In this document: in pieces, positions 27,240 to 38,800 of the stretch
Layout of the letters: each line of letters starts with the position of its first letter
Numbering within the stretch: the first letter of the stretch is position 1
Source of the DNA: Ashinkailepas kermadecensis
Lineage: Eukaryota > Arthropoda > Thecostraca > Neolepadidae
Direction: 5' to 3'
Assembly (NCBI GenBank): GCA_034440615.1
Contig: JAOTOM010004320.1
Location: 124,001 to 188,000, forward strand
DNA: 64,000 nucleotides
The notes under the pieces: generated by a model
What the model saw: only the letters and a program-made list of their open reading frames with translations
What the model was told of the DNA's origin: nothing
Database searches by the model: none
Made by a program: the position numbers and the translations under genes

Positions 27240-27592
27240 AGCTATGCTTGGTGGCCGGCACCAAACATCACCGGTTATGCTTGGTGGCCGGCACCAAACA
27301 TCACCGGTTATGCTTGGTGGCCGGCACCGAACATCACCGGTTATGCTTGGTGGCCGGCACCAAACATCACCGGTTATGCTTGGTGGCCGGCACCAAACAT
27401 CACCGGTTATGCTTGGTGGCCGGCACCAAACATCACCGGTTATGCTTGGTGGCCGGCACCAAACATCACCGGTTATGCTTGGTGGCAGGCACCGAACATC
27501 TTTCCTTATGCTTGGTGGCATGCACCAAGAATTTCCAGTTATGCGTGAGGGCAGGGACTGAACATCCCCGGTTATGCTTGGTGGCATGCACC
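27240..27592. repeat. 33-bp minisatellite, about ten units
   Basis: Seven almost identical units of GGTTATGCTTGGTGGCCGGC plus ACCAAACATCACC, then three diverged units. Because 33 is a multiple of three and the unit has no stop in several frames, open frames appear in three plus frames and one minus frame; this is not evidence of protein. Confidence 0.95.
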
Positions 27593-27876
27593 GAACATGT
27601 CTGAAACGCATTTTGTTGGCGTGTGCATTGCACCGTGCGTAACCAGCTGAAATACATGTAACGAAATACAGCAGTTAAAGCATACAGAGACACAGTCAGC
27701 TGATGGTCGATGATGACGTGGAGAGGGAGGCGCTAAAACGCCGCGTCAGCTGTTGGCTGTCGGGAGTGCATTGAACAGAAAGCACCAAACGATTAACTCG
27801 TGGCAGAGCTGCGCACAGCTGCTCTGTAAAGTGTTACAATGCTAAAGGTAACGACTTTTTTTAATTGCATTCAAAG

Positions 27877-28042
27877 AGATCGCCTTTGGACCCCAAACCA
27901 TAATCTGCACGATCTGTCATACTGGATGGGCGTGGGTGAAAGGTCGATGGCTGGAGTCTCTCAAGGAGATGGAGAGCTTCATGGATGCCATTATCGACCC
28001 ACGTATTTCTCACCGAAGTATTTGCAGCACAGGTAAGCTGTA
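27877..28042 (+). CDS. Doubtful last exon of gene 1
   Basis: A phase-1 reading starting after an AG preceded by a T-rich tract (near 27,855-27,876) is open for 54 codons, contains CTIC and ends ICSTGKL with TAG at 28,040-28,042. A poly(A) signal AATAAA follows at 28,145-28,150. Alternatively the donor CACAG|GTAAGC at 28,033 would make it an internal phase 1-1 exon. The peptide does not resemble the WAP or FOLN-like modules, and the acceptor is mediocre. Confidence 0.28.
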
Positions 28043-29955
28043 GGGCCCCAGACTCTCTGAAGGCAGATTAACTTCTATCAAACGCTAATATGGTCTAAAT
28101 GATAGTCGGATCCCTCAGCGCTGTTAATGTAAACACAAATGCAAAATAAAGTCAAGACCGCACTCTAGTACCTCTATGTATTAAATGTGCTGTCCTAGGT
28201 TTGGTCGATTTTCTAAAGGCACATTCCCAGGGGTAATTGCACCATAATTTTTAACGGCAATGTAATGTACATTTGAGGTCTCCAACATCAAAAATTCACA
28301 GTTCTGATTTTACTTATCGTCAGTCCACCTGGTATCGATACCGGAGTTCACGATTATTCAGCAATAGAGCTGACAGGGGATCCAGCTGTACAAAGTCATC
28401 TGCCGACGGAAGGCTACACGATAACAGGCGCAGCAGAGACAAATGACCAAGAAGGCCGCAGGAGGCGAGTATCTCACAAGTACCTGGCATCTACTAACAC
28501 CTCATATAAATATAAATATCCATGGATATCTCACCTCATTCCAGAACAACAAAGAGCCTCGAATGACATTCCATATGCACCATCAATATGGCCGACGCTG
28601 CTGGACGCCACCATGTTGACGTGCTGCTGTTGTTGTTGTCGTCGTGGAACAATTCGCCAGCCGATTGGCCGGCATTAACGAAAGCGGCGAACGATAGCAG
28701 CACTGAGATGGTGAACTGGGATGTCCCGACAAGAGTCGTGCTGCCATCGTTGGTAGCTGAGGCAAGACAATTGCGAGGTAGCGGATCCGAGTCGGCAGAC
28801 AACAACCTACTGGTCCAAGGAGCGCAACTTCCTCGATAGCTCCACGTGTTCAGCTCAAGTTCGACTGTGCAGCTGGCACAGTTCCTCGCAATCGAAGAAT
28901 GACACTGCTGGAATTGCACGGAAAATTGGGGGACGTTGGCGAGCTGATCAACTCAGACGGACCACAGCGCTGCTTTGGAGGGCAACTACTTACTATCTAC
29001 TAATACCATCTTTATATGGGCTGTAGTTGATTACTGGAACTGCCAGTCACTGCGAATAGAAACTAACCCTACGGCATAATGCATCGGCTCCATAATAAGC
29101 GTTTAGTTTGGCATGCACCTTATGTACTACAACATGCCTCTGCAATCGTAAGCTAATCCCGGTCACGGCACTCCCATCTCGCTGCTGGTGTGACCTGAGG
29201 CCATCCTTTTATGTTCTTGAAGTTGTCTCTCATCACATATTTATGTGCTCAGATTTGGCTACCAAATGTATCTTCGACGGTTAGCCCACAATAAAGTCTC
29301 AATATATGTACGAAAACCGATATCGTGACCGGACTTTGACCTGCCCTGACACAACATCGTAATCTCACCGGACTTGAGCTTGTATTGCTTGACAGAAGGT
29401 GCACTGATAAATTTGTATTAATATTTTCTAATGTCGACCCCTGTTCGAATGACGTAGCCTATCTTATTTGGCAACACGAGTTAATGCAGGTTTGATTTAT
29501 GTTGGGTTCACCTTTGGCAAGCTGTCCAAGAATCAGGACAGCTAGCTTTTTTGTTTCGCAAATGGGCCACCACCAAGTATTAGTAGAAAGGGTAACTCCA
29601 GGAGCATCTGATCAATGTAGCAAACCAGTCATTCCAATGAGCTCCTCCTTGATTTATTTATGGGACTATTGGAAGGCATGCCAAATTTAAAAGCGATGTC
29701 ATAAATGGTTTAGAAGTTATATAGGAATAATTCCTTGGTTGTTAAATTAACACGCTTGGACTGCTAAAGTAACAATTAAGGAGCTCTCCTCATGAAAGCA
29801 AAGCCGTGTTCCACCATGATATGAAATCGCTACGCTTGTGACCGAGCAGCTCTTTCGTCCTGTTCGCTTTTTTCTTCCATGTGAGAAGCACCCCCCCCCC
29901 CCCGGGCCGGCGGCACCACGTTTACTCGGGCCCCCGACGCCCGGTCGGCGGTGGC
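28043..29955. other. Between gene 1 and gene 2
   Basis: About 1.9 kb without a supported gene. AATAAA motifs at 28,145 and 29,290 are possible poly(A) signals of gene 1. Open frames on both strands at 28,270-28,920 conflict with each other, and none shows a domain. A run of 16 C residues at 29,889-29,904 precedes the gene 2 promoter region. Confidence 0.4.
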
Positions 29956-29963
29956 CGGACGTC

Positions 29964-29996
29964 TATAAGGGTGCGACAGCGGCCGGCGTCACCAGT
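29964..29996 (+). promoter_or_regulatory. Candidate core promoter of gene 2 (TATA box and initiator)
   Basis: TATAAG at 29,964-29,969 is followed 30 bp downstream by CCAGTG, with its A at 29,994, close to the arthropod initiator TCAGT. The spacing fits TATA-dependent transcription and leaves a 5' leader of about 57 nt before the ATG at 30,051, whose context is GGCCATGC. The prediction rests on motif and spacing alone. Confidence 0.55.
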
Positions 29997-30050
29997 GTCG
30001 AGTGTCGGGCGCTGTGGACTGCTGTCGCGCCGGGACGGCGAGGCCCGGCC

Positions 30051-33000
30051 ATGCGACCGGCCGCGCTGGTGTTGTGGTGCGCCGTGGTGGTGAGCGCAGC
30101 TAACGACACGCGACAATTGCCGGGCAGCTGTCCTCCGCTGTGTCTTCGGCTGGCGCGGGCGCCGAGAGTCCTGTACGATCTGCCGCAATGGTCGCCGCCG
30201 TCGGCGCGTGCCGACCGCATCCACTCGCCATCGTCGAACGGTCCAGACGCGGCTACGGACTCCGATCCGGAGTCCGACCGTGGTCGCTCCGGAAGCCGTG
30301 ACACTCCCGGCCGCCGCAGTCAACTCACGCGCAGTGATTTGCCACCACGCCGTGATCCGGTCCCGTACCGTGATCCAGCCTCACGCCGTGATCCGGTCCC
30401 GTACCGTGATCCAGCCTCACGCCGTGATCCGGTCCCGTACCGTGATCCAGCCTCACGTCGTGATCCGGTCCCGTACCGTGATCCAGCCTCACGCCGTGAT
30501 CCGATCCCGTACCGTGATCCAGCCTCACGCCGTGATCCGGTCCCGTACCGTGATCCAGCATCACGCCGTGATCAAAGTCAAGGCCTGGATCCAACGCCAC
30601 ACCTTGATTCAGCCACAGGCCGTCATCAGTCCCCACGCCGAGATCCGGTCGCAAGTGGTGGTCAAGGCCTGCCGTCGGATTCTGACTTTGCCCCGGCCGC
30701 CTTGTCCACCCTCGAGGGCACGCAAGGGGGGCAGGTCGATCGTGGAGAAGACGGGTCCAGCGGCTCTGTTTTATCCCCACTGGTCACGTCACTGTCCAAG
30801 ACTGCCTTAATGCGTAATGGTAGTCGGAGATATAGACCGCGAAACTATAAAACCTCATCAGCTTCGATCCTGCAACCAAGCAGTCATTCGCGGGGTAGCA
30901 GCAGCGGTCGTATCGGCGGGCCTTCCCGGTCATCGTCGTCTACCAGTCGAATCTCGTTGCCCCTGAGCTCTGGACGGCGCGGCAACGGCAGCAGCCGGAA
31001 CAGGGTGTCCGCCTCCTCCCTGTCCTCTCGCGCTAGCTCTCCATTTATGTCTCCCTCTGTAGTAGTGCCTACCGGGAGCCGTGACAGGGGCTCTGTCGGC
31101 TCGCTAGAAGCTACTACGGAATCTCCATCAAGGGAAATTTCCCGGGGAACTTCCCGCAGCCATACTAGAGGCCATCCAGCTTCCGTGGATAAAAATGCGC
31201 GTAGAACGCCTTCCGCACACCGACAGCATAGCCGCACGTCAAATGCCTCTGATAGTGGGAGTAGCTCTTCAGAATCGTTCAGCACTCACTCACGAAGCCC
31301 TTCGCGGAAGCAAAGCGAAGTCAACCCCAGCACTTCTACCACTTCGTCACGCAACCAATTAACACGGGATGGTGCCGACCACCACGGGGACCCACATCAT
31401 AACCACAGCAGCCGCTTGGGGCCGGTGATGCGTTTTGTTCAGGAAGCTGTCGCTTCATCACGAAGTCCGTCAGCATCTCGCGAGGATGTTCCCCTCGAGC
31501 CCACCGACGATCGTCTGGGTCTAGCGATGGCTCTCAGCCAGCCTGGCGACGCCCTCACTCAGCTCTCTCAGAGCTCATCGGCCATGTCCGGTGCGCCTGC
31601 CGGCGAAGTTTCCGCCAACCCCCCACCCGGCGGGCACATGCGCGATATTCAGTCACAGAGTGACAGCAGCCGGGTCGCGCCTGGTGGGGCCGCCCTCGAT
31701 GCAGTGTTGCATGGACTGGCCGGCGGCCAGCTGGATGCCCTGGAGATCCTCGCACGGGGAGCTGCGGAGTTGTCGCGGCCCTTGCCAGCCGCGTCCAGAA
31801 CTGGGCGACGCCGGATGCTGGTGCTGGTCCGCCGACGGCCTGTGGCCCAAACCGTCCAGAAGTTTCTGCAGCCGCCCTCTTTCCAACAATATGCCCGCGG
31901 TTCGTCTCTAGCACCGACAGACTCACACGGTTCGTCTCTAGCACCGACCGACTCCCCCGATATGTCTCTAGCACCGACAGGCTCCCCTGATTCGTCTCTA
32001 GCACCGACAGACTCCCCCAATTCGTCTCTAGCACCGACAGACGTCCGCGCGTCGTCCTCAGCCCACGTGGCACAGTTTGCTATTAATGATTCACCTCCAC
32101 TGCAGTCCAACATCAATGACCTACCTCTACTGCAGCCCGACAGTCCTGGCTCAAGCCTAACTGAGCCCGACATTTCTCATTCCTCACGCCATCCCCAAAT
32201 TCGTTTTATTCCATCAGATCAGCAAGATACTCGAGATCCTCCTCTTCGCCGACCTGACAATCGTGGCAAGCTTGATCGCCAACCACACACTCCTAGTCCC
32301 CCTTCACGCCAACCTGACACTCGTGATCCTCCTCCTCGCCACTCCGACACTCGTGGCAAGCGTTATCGCCAACCTGACACTCCTGGTCTCCCTTCACGCC
32401 AACCTGACACTCGTGATCCTCCTTCTCGCGAACCTGGCACTCGTGGCAAGCCCTATCGCCAACCTGACACTCCCAGTCCCCCTCCCCATCAACCTGACAC
32501 TCATGATCCTTCACGCCATCCTGACACTCGTGATCCTCCACGCCACTCTGACACTCGTAATCTTCCTTCACGCCATTTTCACACTCGTTATCCTTCTTCT
32601 CGCCAACCTGACACTCGTAATTCTCTTTCTCGCGAGCCTAACACTCGCTATCCTTCTTCTCGCGAACCTGATACTCGTGATCCTCCTTCTCGCGAACCTG
32701 ACACTCGTGTTCCTTCTTCTCGCGAACCTGATACTCGTGATCCTCCTTCTCGCGAACCTGACACTCGTGTTCCTTCTTCTCGCGAACCTGATACTCGTGA
32801 TCCTCCTTCTCGCGAACCTGACACTCGTGTTCCTTCTTCTCGCGAACCTGATACTCGTGATCCTCCTTCTCGCGAACCTGACACTCGTGTTCCTTCTTCA
32901 CGTCGTCCTGCTTTCCAAGGATCACCTCCGGACCGGTTTGCCACGAGCCGCATGTCCCAAGCCGCCCCTGTCCAGTCTGTCAACGACATAATTAGCCGGC

Positions 33001-33117
33001 TATCGGAGATCGACGAACGGCCACTGTCCATGTTCTTCGCTGACATGCACTACAGGAACATGGCGGCCGAAGACGGCTTCTGCGAATCGTACTGCGGCAG
33101 CGCCACTCGAGTCATAG
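30051..33117 (+). CDS. Gene 2 exon 1: signal peptide and long disordered repeat region
   Basis: The first coding exon, 1,022 codons plus one base, ending at donor ATAG|GTATGT (phase 1). The frame is open further upstream, but this ATG is chosen because it starts a textbook signal peptide (MRPAALVLWCAVVVSA, cleavage expected near residue 17). The mature part is almost wholly low-complexity: six 12-residue DPVPYRDPASRR units (residues 102-173), a Ser/Arg-rich stretch with many RS and SR pairs, five 10-residue SSLAPTDSP-type units (about 617-666), and some 22 units of the type DTRDPPSREP (about 726-951). The last 70 residues look foldable and hold two cysteines (FCESYC). Probably a secreted, charged, extended polymer-like domain; function unknown. 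The gene continues with WAP/FOLN-like exons. Confidence 0.85.
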
Positions 33118-33169
33118 GTATGTCAGAAAGAATCTGAGGAAGGTAGGGGTAACCGGACAAATGCACGTA

Positions 33170-34590
33170 AAGCAAATGATCGTATGGCAGATGTACGTAC
33201 GCAAATGTACGTAAGAAAATACACGTAAACGCAGATGTACGTATGGCAATTGTACGTAAGCGCAGATGTACGTATGGCTAATGTACGTAAGCGCAAATGT
33301 ACGTATGGCAAATGCACGTATGCGCATAAGTACGTATGCTCAAATGTACGTAAGCGCAAATGTACGTAAGCGCAAATGTACGTAAGCGCAAATGTACATA
33401 TGCGCAAAAATACGTAAGCGCAAATGTACGTAAGCGCAAATGTACGTAAGAAAATACACGTAAACGCAGATGTACGTATGGCAATTGTACGTAAGCGCAG
33501 ATGTACGTATGGCTAATGTACGTAAGCGCAAATGTACGTATGGCAAATGCACGTATGCGCATAAGTACGTATGCTCAAATGTACGTAAGCGCAAATGTAC
33601 GTAAGCGCAAATGTACGTAAGCGCAAATGTACATATGCGCAAAAATACGTAAGCGCAAATGTACGTAAGCGCAAATGTACGTAAGCGTAAATGTACGTAC
33701 GCGCATAAGTACTTATGCGCAAATGTACGTAAGCGCAAATGTATGTATGCGCAAATGTACGTATGGCAATTGTACGTAAGTGCAGATGTACGTATGCCAA
33801 ATTTACTTAAGCGCAAATTTACGTATGGCAAATGTACGTAAGAGCAAATGTACGTATGGCATATGCACCTAACCAAATGTGCTTAAACGCAAAGGCACGT
33901 ATGCCTAAATGTACGTACATTGGCTCATGCGTACATTTGCACTTGCATTCTTTTACGTTTACGTGCTGTTGCGCTTAGGTACATTTGCGCTCACGTACTT
34001 TTGCGCTTACGTACATTTGCGCTTGCGTACACTTGCGTATACCTACATTTACACCGATGTACATTTGTGCTTACGTACATTTGTGCGTATGTACATTTCC
34101 GCATACGTACATTTCCGCATACGTACATTTGCGCTTACGTACATTTAATCATACGTACTTTTGCGCTTGCGTACATTTGCGCATACGTACTTTTCCGCTT
34201 GCGTACATTTGCGCATACGCACTTTTACTCATACGTACTTTTGCGCTTACGTACATTTGCGCTTACGTACATTTGCATTTACGTGCATTCGCGCTTACGT
34301 ACATTTTCCCTTACGTACATTTGCGCTTACGTACATTTGCACAGACTTACATTTGCGCTTACGTACATTTGCGCACACGTACATTTGCGCTTACGTGCAT
34401 TTCCGCAAACGTACATTTGCCATACGTACATTTGCCATACGTACATTTGTATACGTACATGTGCGCTTACGTGCATTAGCCATACGTACATCTGCGCTTA
34501 CGTACATTTCCTTACGTACATTTGCTTACGCACATTTGCTTACGTACATCTACCATACGTACATTTGGCCTTACGTGCATTTGTCCTAGA
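33170..34590. repeat. 16-bp minisatellite arranged as a 1.4-kb inverted repeat
   Basis: From 33,170 to about 33,905 the unit reads GCGCAAATGTACGTAA; from about 33,920 to 34,590 it reads as the reverse complement, TTACGTACATTTGCGC. Inside the left arm a 235-bp higher-order block is duplicated (33,211 and 33,446 starts). All large open frames here are artefacts. It lies in intron 1 of gene 2, just after the donor. Confidence 0.93.
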
Positions 34591-36536
34591 ACCAGGTAGG
34601 GAGTTGGAGCGCGACAGTGAACGAGAGAGAATGGAGGGGATGAGGATAGTGGTTGGAAATGCTGCCCCCTCATGACTTGGCGCTCCTTTGAAGGTTCTGA
34701 AGATGTTCCTCGGGAAGAGGTTCAACTGCACCCTATCTCCATCGAATTTGTTTTCCACTAGAGGTGCGTTTCAAAGGAAAATCAGCGCGTCCCGGAAGAC
34801 CCCACTGTACATCATGGATAACTCTTCCCGACTGGTGGCGCCTCTCTGAGGAAATATCCGTCCTCTGCGTTGGCGCCCCACCCTTGCATAAGTCCTCCCA
34901 GCCGGATCAGAAATTCTGGATCCACCACTTTCATGAAAGTGATTAAAAGGAGTGTCTGTGAGGCTGTGGTGAGTCAGCTGTTGGAAATGCGCTGCAATAA
35001 GAGACGTCAATGGCAAGTTAATACCGGTTCTGTTTTCTAAAAACGGACAGATGTGAAGCAGTTTTTAGTTTTTTAGCATGCTAAATTGTTCACAAGGGAA
35101 GGGAAGCAATGTTAAAACGTTTGATTCAGTAAACAAGCTTTCATATCAAATAATGCCGTATCACACAGCAACGGTAAGCATTACTGAGATATACATCGTC
35201 ATGTAATATGGTGAATTCACAGCGTTGTACTCACTTGTACTGAGAATCATGGAATCTTAGGTTGTAAGATGAAAGTGAAGTCGCAAAATCAGATACATCA
35301 TGTCAGTGTAAGTCTGTGAGGCCGTCACATTTCTAAGGACACCAAATAGGATACCATGGACGTGTGTAATGTGATGTTCTCGGCACTGATGTGGTTTTGG
35401 ATATGTGCATGCAATGTGCATCAGTATAGGTAATCGGAACAGCATAAGAGGCAATCAATACCATAAACAAATTCGATAGGTACCTATTCCTTTCGTTAGA
35501 AAACATGTCACATATACATTGGCTTTGGTCGCGGTCATTTTGCTTGGACTTGAACTACATTGTTAAAAAGGAAAGTCGCGACTTCAATTGTCGTCCCATA
35601 ACGAGGAAGTAAACAAAGCAATCAGAGTTCTGCAAATTTCCCGCACAACCCTGCTTCTTCTTGCCTCGAAATGTTTGCGGTGATCTCAGTAGCACGACCC
35701 ATGACGTTAAATGTTACGCAACACGCTTGAAAGGTTGTCGATAGCTTCAACTCGTCTAACTTGCGTAGCAACGACGGCAGCCTTCTAAACAACAAAAGAC
35801 GTCTCTATTTATGCAAATCAAAAGCGTGATTTGTAGACCAACAAGCAAAGAGAAAGGAAAGACTATGCTTTGTTCGGCTAGGTTGTGTAACCACATGATC
35901 AATTTGTATGCACAGTTCGGCTTGGTAGCATACGATTTGATTGGCTTGCGATGGTGCCATCGCAACTGTTCTGCACCTATGGCCAGTGTTATAAGCGTTA
36001 CATGGAAGCGTCCTAGGTACATCGTATGCCAGGGTACGGTATGTAGGGTGGCATAGCCTTACAACGCCTCTCATGTGCACGCGACGAGTGCCCTTCCTTA
36101 ACCTCTGTCCTGGAAACACTCAGATGGAATGTGCGCAATACGTGCCTTCGCGTGACCTTTTCCTGGAGAGATGGCTCCGAGATGAGCGCATTCGTGCCAT
36201 CACCTGAGTATTCTCTATGAAATGCTGCTATCTTAGAACCTGATATGCACGCCATCTTAGAACCTGATATTGTACGCTACCTAAGAACCTGATATTGTAC
36301 GCTATCTTGATGTCTGGTGTGAAGTGGCTTCTCATCTTGGTACATGAGATGCTGCGATAGCCATTGGCATGACTGCAATGATTGATGTTTTCTCTCCGTA
36401 CACGTCAGAAAGACATGGAATGAAGTCTGAGCATTAATAAAAAGATCACCCTGAAACACTTGAATAGTAAATACCTGCACCAACGACGTGCACCTGTGCT
36501 AAGGTGCTAAACATTCTGCTTCGCTCACTTTGACAG
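34591..36536. other. Intron 1 of gene 2, no gene recognised
   Basis: Mostly unique. A short direct repeat containing TTAGAACCTGATATTGTACG occurs two to three times at about 36,232-36,310. Confidence 0.45.
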
Positions 36537-36566
36537 TTCAGACGTTATCGACTCAAATATAAAGAT

Positions 36567-36734
36567 ATGGAAATAGCTGTTAAAGTCAGCCTCGCCTGCG
36601 GTGAATTTGGAGAAGATGATGTCTGTGGAGATGCTGATGTTATCGAGCAGAACATTGCAATCTGTGATATTGATCTTTGCTCCAGTGCTGATTCATTCAT
36701 TCGCTTAGTTGATAAACACGAATTGCCAAGTTGA
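36567..36734 (+). CDS. Short cysteine-bearing open frame, status uncertain
   Basis: A 55-codon frame with ATG and stop that reads like real protein: acidic, with cysteines in LACGEFGEDDVC, AIC and LC, reminiscent of the FOLN-like modules of gene 1 but without their exact spacing. A pyrimidine-rich acceptor (CTCACTTTGACAG at 36,524-36,536) precedes it, but that would enter in phase 0, not the phase 1 needed after exon 1. It might be an alternative terminal exon, a decayed module or chance. Confidence 0.25.
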   Translation: MEIAVKVSLACGEFGEDDVCGDADVIEQNIAICDIDLCSSADSFIRLVDKHELPS

Positions 36735-38440
36735 TTGCCGTCTTAGCATTTCCACCATAAATATTCCGTATCTGTCCGGATCTGCACAGCGCGAAGACGG
36801 GGTCTGTTCGCACATGGCAGACACAGGCGCTTCACCGGCTCGCCGAGCCGCGGAAAATTGCTGATATGCTGGCCTGCAAGCTGACGACCAAAGCTGACGT
36901 TGCGGTCAGTCACGTGACACCGCTAATGCGGCGCGGCGCCGACCTTGCAAGCCAAAGCCGTTCCTGGGACATCTGACGGCGATCTGCGTCGTGTGCTCAG
37001 TGTGCGGCACGACTGGAATCCTGCAGTCGTGCCGCACGAACCAGACGTACCCCAGACGTGTCGCATGAACCAGACGCACCCCAGACGCTGACTTCACGCC
37101 TCTGTCAGCCGCGCGTGACTGTGGTGACAGCCGTTCCCACCAAACGTGCTGTGCTGACAGCTACTGTTCTCGCCATCAGGCACGCACCATAGCCACTTCG
37201 ATGTGGACAGATCACGTTGTGTCATCGTGATGGACAGGGTGCGAGTCTTTTCGGTGCTGGTGGCCTTTGGCCTTTCCACTTTTGGCCGCTTATACGTTGT
37301 TAGCGCCTTCCGATACTCATTTGGATTCAGATTTACTTACCAATGGTGGCAAGGTGTCGCTCAATTTGTAAATACTATATGGACTGGCGCAACAGTTGGC
37401 TAACTTAACCCACCATTGACGGGGGAGGGGGTAAAGAGTTCACCGCCTGATACATTTTCCTGATATCTCCAAAATCGACACCGACATCGAGCTAAAATTT
37501 TCCGTACTTTTGTGTACATCAATTATACACACGTTTGGAAAATATAAATATCCAGGCCATCACGAGATAGCCGTAAGTGACGTCAGAGTGACGTTGCTTG
37601 CCCTGAAGTTCGGCTGTTAGAAGGTATGCATAGAACAGGCTAGTCAGCATGGCAGTCTACCGGCTAGTGGTGTCGCCGCGCAGCAGGTGGCTGAGCTGGG
37701 CCGCAGATGCTGCCGCGCCAGATAGTTATTCTCTTGCGATTTTGTGGTGCAGCGCAGGCAATATACATATTGTCGAACGGATAGGATGCGTAGACTCCGG
37801 TTCCAGGACAATTACTAGTACGCAGAAATGTTCGCATAGAGAATGTTCTTGCACACGAACGTCCGCACCAACATTTTTCATGTACACAAATGTTCGTCTA
37901 TGCATGTGTTCACACACACTCACATACGCACACGCTCGTCGTGTGCGCAATGTTCCTACGCGCAAAGCCTAACCTGACTTATAGTAACCCAACCTAATCT
38001 AACCTAACTCAGTCTAGCCTTCTATACGAACATCTATGATACGACCACTTGTCTGAATATCGTGGAGGCTGAGCACGGTAGTCACTGCGGATATACACAT
38101 CGTTCCTCCGTAGATATGACAATAGGATACATCAAGCTGATCGTGGCTTGACGACACCTGAAGCCTTTCTTGCTTAATTTGTTTTTGCTTAAATCGTTTT
38201 TTTTAATGAAGATGCTTTTGCTTTTTCTTGCTTTTTCTCCTTTTTTTGCATAAATCTTGACATGGTGACATCCGGCTGCCGTGAGTTTTGATTTCGATGG
38301 GCCACCAAACAGTGACGCGCTGTATATTGACTACAATTAAGTGATTGGCTGATTGAATGGTTGGTACAGCCCATCACCGTTTTCCACAATATATACTCGT
38401 ATGTGTGAGGCATAAGCGGTGATGCAGGCCGTGTTTCTGT
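36735..38440. other. Intron 1 of gene 2
   Basis: Unique sequence. At 37,968-38,022, degenerate CCTAACC/CCTAATCTAACC motifs resemble the arthropod telomere repeat (TTAGG)n. A perfect CRE palindrome lies at 37,578-37,585. Confidence 0.45.
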
Positions 38441-38530
38441 CCCGGGAATGTGGCGGCCGGCGTCAGCTTCCGCCCCGGGTAGGCGGCGGCCGGCGTCAGC
38501 TTCTGCCCCGGGTAGGCAGCGGCCGGCGCG
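38441..38530. repeat. 33-bp GC-rich repeat, three units, upstream of an acceptor
   Basis: Units share GGCGGCCGGCGTCAGCTTC and CCCCGGGTAGGC. The array stops about 40 bp before the exon at 38,570. Confidence 0.88.
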
Positions 38531-38569
38531 CGGGCCACTGCACTTGACACGCTCGCCTCGTCCCGCCAG

Positions 38570-38800
38570 AGGTGAAGGCCGGCCGGTGTCCGGGCATCCG
38601 GCCGGGAACGTACCAAGGCTCTTGCCAACACGAGTGCAAGTTCGACTCCGAGTGTCGCAAGGGAAAGCGCTGCTGCGACGCCGGCTGCGCCAGGGTCTGT
38701 CTGGAGCCCACCTCCCGCAGGTCCTGCGACGACCTCCGCTGCCCCAGCGGGCATGCGTGCATCGACAACCAAGTACAGGACCCCTTCTGTGTCAACACAA
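38570..38800 (+). CDS. Gene 2 exon 2: WAP domain fused to FOLN-like module
   Basis: A 231-bp phase 1-1 exon; acceptor CGTCCCGCCAG, donor ACAA|GTGAGT. Residues 1-50 are a full eight-cysteine WAP domain (GRCPGIRPGTY, GSC, HEC, SEC, KRCCDAGCARVC). A short linker, LEPTSRR, leads to a FOLN-like module (SCDDLRCPSGHAC...FC, C-x4-C-x5-C-x9-C). In gene 1 these two modules sit on separate exons; here one exon carries both. It is the first WAP/FOLN unit after the long N-terminal region of the secreted protein. Confidence 0.93.

Noticed and set aside
26975..27611. Frames with WWPAPNIT, LVAGTKHH or RPPSITGD repeats
   Set aside because: All arise from one 33-bp minisatellite read in different frames and strands.
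28274..28920. Overlapping open frames on both strands between the genes
   Set aside because: Three mutually exclusive frames of similar length, none with a domain, consistent splice phase or codon pattern.
33112..34675. Long Tyr/Leu/Arg-rich frames on both strands
   Set aside because: Products of the 16-bp TACGTA-containing inverted array.
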